From Gammaproteobacteria bacterium (GTDB lineage: Bacteria; Pseudomonadota; Gammaproteobacteria; Xanthomonadales; Xanthomonadaceae): a stretch of 19,924 nucleotides of DNA. The stretch is from NCBI GenBank assembly GCA_026398715.1, contig JAPLSI010000165.1, positions 1-19,924 of the forward strand, written 5' to 3'. Position numbers and translations under genes: made by a program. Positions 1 through 5,316 of this stretch are shown here, piece after piece. How positions within the stretch are numbered: position 1 is the stretch's first letter; every line of letters begins with the position of its first letter. The notes beneath the pieces are model-generated. The model was not told the DNA's origin, did no database searches, and saw only the letters and a list, made by a program, of their open reading frames with translations.

Positions 1-190
1 GTACAAGCTCGACCACGCCGAACTCGCCAAGAGCATGGCCGATTCCGGCGACGGCTCCGCGATCCTGCGCGGCCCGATCACGATCGAGCCGGGACTGGCA
101 TCGGAAAGCAAGCAAATGCTGGAGTGCCGCGTGCGATTCGTCGAAGGCAAGGATTCGCCCGACGTCATCAACATGCAATTCATCTGGTAG
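1..190 (+). CDS. C-terminal end of an unrecognised protein (5' truncated by window edge)
   Basis: An open frame enters from the left edge (codons begin at base 2) and ends at TAG 188-190, giving 62 visible residues that end in NMQFIW. The composition is soluble and mixed-charge, with one cysteine (in MLECRV) and no membrane segment. I do not recognise the family. It is followed by the repeat cluster, so nothing downstream appears co-transcribed with it. Confidence is for it being a real coding end; no function is offered. Confidence 0.6.
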   Translation, partial: YKLDHAELAKSMADSGDGSAILRGPITIEPGLASESKQMLECRVRFVEGKDSPDVINMQFIW

Positions 191-210
191 TACTCGCGAG
201 GTTGTCTCGA

Positions 211-369
211 GCGAACGCTTGACGGCGCCGGGGGACGGGTCCGCCCTGGTCGCCCCGGCGTAGCCGCTCCATGCGGACTCAGGGTCGACCGGCCGGCCAT
301 CCATGGCCGGCCTCCTGTGCGAACCCATCCCCCGTCACCGCCAAGCGTCCGTCAAACACCATCGCGTGT
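211..369 (+). repeat. Left copy of a 159 bp structured repeat element, inverted relative to 586-743
   Basis: The reverse complement of this block aligns over its full length to 586-743 with six substitutions and one single-base indel. The element is itself a large imperfect palindrome. Its first 29 bases (211-239, starting GCGAACGCTTG) match the reverse complement of 324-352 at 23 of 29 positions. A perfect hairpin (291-312) lies off-centre between these ends, and GTCCGC (239-244) can pair with GCGGAC (273-278). No transposase is encoded, so it resembles a MITE or large intergenic mosaic repeat. Open frames through it are not believable genes. Confidence 0.9.
291..312. repeat. Perfect 10 bp hairpin inside the left element
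   Basis: GGCCGGCCAT (291-300), a 2-base loop CC, then ATGGCCGGCC (303-312). The equivalent hairpin in the right element differs at two base pairs, and both sides changed together, so pairing is preserved. Confidence 0.85.
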
Positions 370-585
370 TTTTTGGAGTCAACGTCAGGAGCAACGGCGA
401 CGTCGATCGAGCCTCAAGGCTTTGGGGTCGCCTCAATCCGGCGCGCTTGGATTCTGCGCGAAGTCCTAAAGCGATCGATTGGTCAAGTACTCGAATACTC
501 GAGCACTCTTCTTATTTTTTCCCTTCGACTCAGCCCTCGTTTCTCGAACCACATGCGGTGCCGGCATTGCGGTTGAGGTTCAAGA
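370..585. other. Gene-free spacer between the inverted repeat arms
   Basis: These 216 bp separate the arms and look lower in GC than the surroundings. I see no convincing coding region. It holds a small dyad CTCGA-ATAC-TCGAG (490-503) followed by a T-rich run (507-520, ending in six Ts), which could be a weak rho-independent terminator on the + strand, and the short direct repeat TACTCGA (488-494, 496-502). No RNA gene was recognised. Confidence 0.5.
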
Positions 586-743
586 ACACGCGATGGTGTC
601 TGACGAACGCTTGGCGGTGACGGGGGATGGGTTCGCACAGGAGGTTGGCCATGGATGGCCAACCGGTCGACCCTGAGTCCGCAGGAGCGGCTACGCCGGG
701 GCGACCAGGGCGGACCCGTCCCCCGGCGCCGTCAAGCGTTCGC
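586..743 (-). repeat. Right copy of the structured repeat element (158 bp)
   Basis: Inverted copy of 211-369: 152 of 159 aligned positions are identical, with one base missing (683/684 against the left copy). Two of the six substitutions are single changes. The other four form two compensated base-pair changes in the internal hairpin (643-664). The outer end of the element (about 723-745) recurs as a direct repeat at 799-821. Confidence 0.9.
643..664. repeat. Perfect 10 bp hairpin inside the right element, covarying with the left one
   Basis: GGTTGGCCAT (643-652), loop GG, ATGGCCAACC (655-664). Relative to the left element, CC became TT on one side and GG became AA on the other, so two base pairs were exchanged while pairing stayed perfect. 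Confidence 0.85.
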
Positions 744-749
744 GCGGGC

Positions 750-821
750 GGCCGCAGGAGTCGTGCCCCACGGCGCCACCAGCTGTCGGCTCAGGTCACC
801 GGCGCCGTCAAGCGTTCGCGC
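750..821 (-). repeat. Degenerate third piece of the same repeat family
   Basis: 799-821 is a 23-base exact direct repeat of 723-745. The sequence before it (from about 750) shares scattered blocks with the inner part of the right element (GCAGGAG, then a GGCG..ACCAG block), so it looks like a decayed or truncated copy in the same orientation as 586-743. It ends 4 bp before the amn stop codon and may form part of the amn 3' end. Confidence 0.65.
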
Positions 822-825
822 AAGA

Positions 826-1602
826 TCATTCGTCGAAGCGCAAATGTTTGACGCTTTTGCCGTGGCGGCGGATGAGTTTCAGTGCCTCGATGCCGACGTT
901 GATGTGGGCCTCGACGAATTCCTCGGTGACCTTCTTGTCGGAGGCTTCCGTCTTCACGCCTTCCGGGATCATCGGCTGGTCCGATACCAGCAACAGCGCG
1001 CCGCAGGGAATGGAGTTGGCGAAACCGGCGGCGAAGATCGTTGCGGTTTCCATGTCGATGGCCATGCAGCGCAGCTTGCGCAGGTAATCCTTGAAGGCCT
1101 CGTCGTGTTCCCAGACGCGGCGGTTGGTGGTGTACACCGTGCCAGTCCAGTAGTCGTGTCCGAGGTCGCGGATCATGGTCGAGATGACGCGCTGCATCGC
1201 GAAGGCCGGCAATGCGGGCACTTCGGCGGGCATGTAATCGTTCGACGTGCCTTCGCCGCGGATCGCCGCGATCGGCAAGATCAAATCACCCAACTGGTTC
1301 TTGCGCTTGAGCCCGCCGCACTTGCCCAGGAACAAAACCGCCTTGGGCGGCAGTGCGCTTAGCAAATCCATCATGGTCGCGGCGTTGGCGCTGCCCATGC
1401 CGAAGTTGATCATGGTGATGCCGTCGATGGTCGCGCTGGGCATCGGCCGGTCCAGTCCGACGATCGGCGCGCCGGTCAGGCGCGAAAAGGTGTTGAGGTA
1501 GCCGCCGAAGTTGGTCAGCAGGATGTGTTCGCCGAATTGGTCCAGGCTCAGGCCGGTATAGCGCGGCAGCCAGTTGCTTACGATCTCGTTCTTGTCCTTC
1601 AT
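826..1602 (-). CDS. amn: AMP nucleosidase, short form
   Basis: 258 residues of the nucleoside phosphorylase-like fold. Established role of the family: hydrolysis of AMP to adenine and ribose 5-phosphate in the cytoplasm (purine salvage and adenylate balance). Visible signatures are NFGMGSANAATMMDLL (66-81, phosphate/ribose side), the glycine-rich LGKCGG near 92-97, AIDMETATIFA (181-191, with the M184-E185 pair that binds ribose) and the catalytic-side SDQP (207-210). It is about half the length of E. coli Amn because the N-terminal regulatory domain is absent; this short form is a known subfamily. The start at 1602 has GGAGG six bases upstream. It is transcribed divergently from the amidohydrolase pair. 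The stop abuts a repeat remnant. The family call is strong. A different phosphorylase-superfamily specificity cannot be fully excluded by eye. Confidence 0.88.
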   Translation of the reverse strand: MKDKNEIVSNWLPRYTGLSLDQFGEHILLTNFGGYLNTFSRLTGAPIVGLDRPMPSATIDGITMINFGMGSANAATMMDLLSALPPKAVLFLGKCGGLKRKNQLGDLILPIAAIRGEGTSNDYMPAEVPALPAFAMQRVISTMIRDLGHDYWTGTVYTTNRRVWEHDEAFKDYLRKLRCMAIDMETATIFAAGFANSIPCGALLLVSDQPMIPEGVKTEASDKKVTEEFVEAHINVGIEALKLIRRHGKSVKHLRFDE

Positions 1603-1659
1603 CCCATCCTCCGTTCTCCCTATTTTGACACGAGCCGGCTACCGTGCCGAAAGTCAGGG

Positions 1660-1688
1660 TTGGCAGCGCGCCGGGCAGCCGATAGGGT
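1660..1688 (+). promoter_or_regulatory. Candidate promoter for the amidohydrolase pair
   Basis: TTGGCA (1660-1665), a 17-base spacer and TAGGGT (1683-1688) lie 24 bp before the start at 1713. The -35 box matches the consensus at five of six positions. The -10 box matches at only three, so this is tentative. Confidence 0.3.
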
Positions 1689-1712
1689 GGCTGGGTTCCC
1701 GGGGAGAAAACC

Positions 1713-3137
1713 ATGTCCAAAGCTGCAATCGCCTTCACGCTGGCGATGCTGGTAACGACCGCGTCCGCGGCCGCCACCAAGCCCGTCGCCGATCCGTATC
1801 CCAGCACCTACCAGCGCATTCCTTCCGCGGCCGTGCTGATCCGCAACGCCACCGTGCTCACCGGCACCGGCGAGCGCCTGGAAGGCAGCGACGTGGTGAT
1901 GGACCAGGGTCGCATCGTCGCCGTCGGCCAGGGCCTGCAGGCGCCGCAGGGCGCGCAGGTCATCGACGGCACGGGCAAGTGGGTCACCCCCGGCATCATC
2001 GACGTGCATTCGCACTTGGGCGTGTACTCGAGCCCCGGCGTCAGCGCGCATGAAGACGGCAACGAGATGTCCAGCCCGGTCACACCCAACGTGTGGGCCG
2101 AGCACGCCATCTGGCCGCAGGACCCCGGTTTCGGCACGGCATTGGCCGGCGGCGTTACCTCGATGCAGATCCTGCCCGGCTCCGGAAACCTCATCGGCGG
2201 CCGCGGCGTCACCGTGAAGAATGTTTCCGCCGTCACCTACCAGGCCATGAAATTCCCGGGCGCGCCCTGGGGCCTGAAGATGGCCTGCGGTGAAAATCCC
2301 AAGCGCGTGTACGGCAGCAAGGGCGGCTCGCCGATGACCCGCATGGGCAACGTCGCGGGCTATCGCACTGCCTTCATCGAGGCGCAGGCCTACATGCGCA
2401 GCTGGGACAAGTATCTGGCCGGGCAGAAATCCGACGAGGCGCCGAAGAAGAAATCCCGCTGGGGCAAGCAGGACGACGAGTCGGACGCGAAAGCCGAGGA
2501 CCCGCCCGCGCGCGACCTGGCCAAGGACACGCTGATGGCCGCCATGAAGGGCGACATCCGCGTGCACATCCACTGCTATCGCGCCGACGAGATGGCGATC
2601 ATGCTCGACCTGGCCAAGGAATTCGGCTTCAAGGTCGCGGCCTTCCACCACGGCGTGGAAGCCTACAAGCTGGCCGACCGCCTCGCCGCGGAAGGCGTGT
2701 GCGGCGCGCTGTGGGCCGACTGGTGGGGCTTCAAGATGGAAGCCCTGGATGGCGTGGAGGAAAACGTCGCGCTGGTCGATCGCCCCGCGAACGGTTGCGC
2801 GATCGTGCACTCCGATTCGTCCGAGGGCATCCAGCGACTCAACCAGGAAGCCGCGAAGATGATGGCGCACGGCCGCGCGGCGGGCATGGACATCCGCCCC
2901 GAACGCGCGATCCGCTGGCTCACGGCGAACCCGGCCAAGGCACTGGGCATCGACGGCCAGACCGGCTCGCTCGAGGCCGGCAAGATGGCCGATGTCGTGA
3001 TCTGGAACGGCACGCCCTTCAGCGTCTACGCCCACGCGGAAAAAGTGTTCGTCGACGGTGCGCTGCTTTACGACCGCGCCGACAAATCGCGCCAGCCAAG
3101 ATCGGACTTCATGCTGGGCCTGGGGGTGTCGCCATGA
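1713..3137 (+). CDS. Exported metal-dependent amidohydrolase
   Basis: 474 residues with an N-terminal signal peptide (about 1-20, cleavage after a small-residue run such as TASAA). This is the amidohydrolase superfamily: periplasmic hydrolysis of an amide or cyclic-imide bond, substrate unknown. The metal-site motifs are intact: HSH (H99, H101) after VTPGIIDV, a second-strand HIH (H285/H287), HH (H312/H313) and the aspartate D368 in IVHSDSS. The C-terminal composite beta-sandwich carries the typical GSLEAGKMADVVIWNGTP (418-435). A charged Lys/Asp-rich insert (about 240-265) looks like a surface loop. A good ribosome site (GGGGAG) precedes the start. The stop overlaps the next start as ATGA, so the two genes are translationally coupled. 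Imidazolonepropionase-like enzymes are the nearest recognisable relatives, but the reaction cannot be assigned. Confidence 0.85.
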   Translation: MSKAAIAFTLAMLVTTASAAATKPVADPYPSTYQRIPSAAVLIRNATVLTGTGERLEGSDVVMDQGRIVAVGQGLQAPQGAQVIDGTGKWVTPGIIDVHSHLGVYSSPGVSAHEDGNEMSSPVTPNVWAEHAIWPQDPGFGTALAGGVTSMQILPGSGNLIGGRGVTVKNVSAVTYQAMKFPGAPWGLKMACGENPKRVYGSKGGSPMTRMGNVAGYRTAFIEAQAYMRSWDKYLAGQKSDEAPKKKSRWGKQDDESDAKAEDPPARDLAKDTLMAAMKGDIRVHIHCYRADEMAIMLDLAKEFGFKVAAFHHGVEAYKLADRLAAEGVCGALWADWWGFKMEALDGVEENVALVDRPANGCAIVHSDSSEGIQRLNQEAAKMMAHGRAAGMDIRPERAIRWLTANPAKALGIDGQTGSLEAGKMADVVIWNGTPFSVYAHAEKVFVDGALLYDRADKSRQPRSDFMLGLGVSP

Positions 3138-4390
3138 AGCGCCTGGTCCTTTCCCTGCTGCTGGTCGCGGGCAGCGCCAGCGCGCAGGACGTGCTGATCC
3201 GCAACGCCACCGTGCACACCGCCGGCAGCCGCGGAACGATCAAGAATGCCGACGTGCTGGTGCAGCGCGGAATCATCCGTGCCGTCGGCCCGAAATTGCT
3301 GACGCCACCCGGGGTGAATGTCTTCGATGCCAACGGCAAGTCGCTGACGCCGGGCCTGTTCGCCGGCTTTTCCGACATCGGCCTGGAGGAAGTGTCCGCC
3401 GAGAAAAGCACCGTCGACAGTTCGATTGAACTGGCCGGCACCGGCGTGCCGCAGACGCGTCCGGAATTCGACGTCACCATCGCCTACAACCCGGCCTCGA
3501 TGGTGATACCCGTGGCGCGCATGGGCGGGCTCACCTTCACCGCGCTCACCGCCAACTCCGGCGGAAGCCTGATTGCGGGCCAGGGCGGCGTGGTTCGCCT
3601 TGACGGCGATCCGTTGGCGGCGATGACAGGCACGCGCCTGTTGTTCGTCAACCTGGGCGCGGGCGCGGATGGCATGACCGGCGGTTCGCGCGCCGGCCAG
3701 TACATGTTGCTCGACCAGGCGGTACGCGAGGCGCGCGGCCAGGCTCCGTACGATTCACCGTATGCCCTGCTCACTCCCGCAGGCCGCGAAACACTGGCGC
3801 GCTACCTCGCTGGCGGTCGCGTCGTGTTCAGCGTCGACCGCGCGGCGGACATCCGCCAGTTGCTCAGCTTCTGTCGCCGCCACAAATTGCCCGTGCTGAT
3901 CACCGGCGGCGCCGAGGCGTGGAAGGTCGCAGCCGAGTTGAAGGCTGCCAATGCCACGGTCTTCCTGGATGCCCTGCAAAACCTGCCTTCGGGTTTCGAC
4001 CAGTTGGGCTCGCGTCTGGACAATGCCGCGCTGCTGGCCAAGGCGGGCGTGAAGGTGGCGCTGGTGTCGCCCGACAGCACGCACAACGCGCGCAAGATCC
4101 GCCAGGCCGCGGGCAACGCCGTCGCCAACGGCCTGCCGTGGGAAGACGGACTGGCCGCCATCACTCGGGTACCCGCGCAGGCGCTTGGCGTCGGCGACAA
4201 AATCGGTCGCATCGAAGTGGGCATGGAAGCCGACCTCGCGCTGTGGGACGGCGATCCGCTGGAGGTGAGCACGCTGGCCGAGGCGGTATGGATGCACGGC
4301 ACGCCGATGCCGCTGCGCTCGCGCCAGACGCAGCTGCGCGACCGCTACATGCAAGACCCGGGCACCCTGCCGCGCGCGTATTCGCGCTGA
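3134..4390 (+). CDS. Exported amidohydrolase-like protein lacking the metal ligands
   Basis: 418 residues with a signal peptide ending around SASA-Q (17-18). It is a paralogue of the preceding protein. Shared blocks include VLIRNATVHT at the start and the C-terminal GRIEVGMEADLALWDGDP (358-375). At the equivalent active-site positions the histidines are gone: HSH is F79-S80-D81 (LTPGLFAGFSDIG), HIH is V231-F232-S233, HH is T257-G258. Only the aspartate (D314, in VSPDST) remains. It is therefore probably not a metallohydrolase by itself. The 4-base ATGA overlap with the upstream gene points to a fixed stoichiometry, so I infer a non-catalytic partner or substrate-binding subunit of the active protein. 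The frame is intact and the ends are normal, which argues against a decaying pseudogene. Confidence 0.85.
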   Translation: MKRLVLSLLLVAGSASAQDVLIRNATVHTAGSRGTIKNADVLVQRGIIRAVGPKLLTPPGVNVFDANGKSLTPGLFAGFSDIGLEEVSAEKSTVDSSIELAGTGVPQTRPEFDVTIAYNPASMVIPVARMGGLTFTALTANSGGSLIAGQGGVVRLDGDPLAAMTGTRLLFVNLGAGADGMTGGSRAGQYMLLDQAVREARGQAPYDSPYALLTPAGRETLARYLAGGRVVFSVDRAADIRQLLSFCRRHKLPVLITGGAEAWKVAAELKAANATVFLDALQNLPSGFDQLGSRLDNAALLAKAGVKVALVSPDSTHNARKIRQAAGNAVANGLPWEDGLAAITRVPAQALGVGDKIGRIEVGMEADLALWDGDPLEVSTLAEAVWMHGTPMPLRSRQTQLRDRYMQDPGTLPRAYSR

Positions 4391-4409
4391 ACGTGGCGAC
4401 GGCAGGTGA

Positions 4410-4429
4410 GCATCCGCAGTTGCGGATGC
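4410..4429 (+). other. Perfect 9 bp hairpin after the amidohydrolase pair
   Basis: GCATCCGCA (4410-4418), a 2-base loop GT, TGCGGATGC (4421-4429), 20 bp after the stop at 4390. No T-run follows, so it is a weak intrinsic terminator candidate or an mRNA 3'-end stabiliser. Confidence 0.5.
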
Positions 4430-4475
4430 GATACCCTGCCCGTTGAACGGCAAGCGCCGGAACGGATTCCAGACG

Positions 4476-4820
4476 ATGGCTACGAGATATTTCCTGCGCC
4501 TTCCCGAACCCGCCAAGGCGCGCGGCAACGACATCGACCTGGCCTTCCGCAGTGAAGGCGCCGAGGGTTTGGCGGCGGAATTCCAGGAAGCCTTGCGCTC
4601 TGCGTCCTTGTTCGAGCGCTGGCGTGCCCGCCAGGAAGATCCCGATGCGGTGGATGCATTGCTCGGTGCGGTCGATCCCGCTGCCACCGTGCGTGGCGAA
4701 CAGAGCGGCCTGGCCATCGACCTGGTCGCGACCACGTCACTGCCCGGAAACGTGTTCAAGCACCGCCTGCGGTTGCTCGCGGGCAGTGGTTGGGAATTGC
4801 GTGATGTAACGGCCGGCTAG
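4476..4820 (+). CDS. Small conserved hypothetical protein
   Basis: 114 residues from ATG 4476 (MATRYFLRLPEPAKARG...). It is soluble, has no signal peptide or membrane segment and no cysteine, and is acidic to neutral with a central alpha-helical stretch (AEGLAAEFQEALRS). The end reads HRLRLLAGSGWELRDV. I recall similar unnamed proteins in Xanthomonadales, but no function. A TTG 33 bases upstream (4443) is in frame and possible; the ATG is preferred because the family-like sequence begins there. It is separated from the amidohydrolases by 85 bp with a hairpin and is convergent with the Cys-rich gene, 9 bp from its stop. Confidence 0.7.
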   Translation: MATRYFLRLPEPAKARGNDIDLAFRSEGAEGLAAEFQEALRSASLFERWRARQEDPDAVDALLGAVDPAATVRGEQSGLAIDLVATTSLPGNVFKHRLRLLAGSGWELRDVTAG

Positions 4821-4829
4821 GCCGCCGGA

Positions 4830-5273
4830 CTACTCGGAAGGCGGCGGTAACTTGATGCAAACGTGATGTTCGACATCGCAGTTGTATTCACCGCCCGAAC
4901 ATTCAGCGGCGGAGTCGCAACGGTTATTGCACAGGCCGCTGACATCGTCGCAACTGTAGCCCGCGTCGGCGCAATTCTTCTCGGCGCCGGCCGTGTTCTT
5001 GCTTAGGTTGGGCGCGGCGCAATAGGCGCGAACCTCGCTTCCGCCCAGGGTAGTCAGGGCTTCGATGCGCTGTTTCAAAGCCGCATTTTCTTCCTTCAGC
5101 CTGGCGTTTTCGAGTTCCAGCCGCCTCCGCTCGATCGCTCCCTGGTCGACCTGCGCGACCGAACCCGCCGGTCGAGGCGCCATCTGCAACTGTTGGATGG
5201 GAACCACGTTTTGCGCGCCGGCGGTTGAAGCGGCGAACAGGCAAACCAGCAAACCAGCGACTTTCATCTTCAT
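4830..5273 (-). CDS. Exported coiled-coil, cysteine-rich protein of unknown function
   Basis: 147 residues. A signal peptide ends near STAGA-Q (20-21). Residues about 45-75 (RRRLELENARLKEENAALKQRIEALTT region) form a strong heptad coiled coil. The C-terminal third carries eight cysteines (85, 101, 108, 115, 119, 125, 132, 139) at short intervals, which suggests four disulfides in the periplasm or outside. The layout suggests an oligomer displaying small disulfide knots. The ribosome site GGGGAG precedes the start. TATCAT (reverse complement of 5301-5306) is a fair -10 box just upstream, so it can be expressed apart from ppc, which ends 43 bp before it on the same strand. Family not recognised. 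A substrate for the DsbA encoded at 17141 is plausible but only inferred. Confidence 0.75.
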   Translation of the reverse strand: MKMKVAGLLVCLFAASTAGAQNVVPIQQLQMAPRPAGSVAQVDQGAIERRRLELENARLKEENAALKQRIEALTTLGGSEVRAYCAAPNLSKNTAGAEKNCADAGYSCDDVSGLCNNRCDSAAECSGGEYNCDVEHHVCIKLPPPSE

Positions 5274-5300
5274 GACCTACTCCCCTGGGATGGTGGAAAG

Positions 5301-5306
5301 ATGATA
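5301..5306 (-). promoter_or_regulatory. Candidate -10 box for the Cys-rich exported protein
   Basis: TATCAT on the minus strand matches TATAAT at five of six positions and lies 27 bp before the start codon. No clear -35 box was found. Confidence 0.3.
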
Positions 5307-5316
5307 CGCCGCGGCA

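Noticed and set aside
211..821. CRISPR array
   Set aside because: The repeats are long, inverted, only two to three in number and not regularly spaced; no cas gene is present.
271..851. Several small open frames through the repeat cluster
   Set aside because: They follow the repeat and its palindromes, change frame between copies, and lack ribosome sites; the single-base indel between the two copies would break them.
1625..1630. Consensus TTGACA upstream of the amidohydrolase genes
   Set aside because: No -10 box at acceptable spacing on the plus strand; it is a weaker candidate than TTGGCA/TAGGGT at 1660-1688.
1620..3035. Long minus-strand open frame (471 codons) opposite the first amidohydrolase
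   Set aside because: It mirrors a convincing plus-strand gene with signal peptide and metal motifs. Its own product is His/Ala/Arg-rich with no recognisable fold; this is the usual shadow in high-GC DNA.
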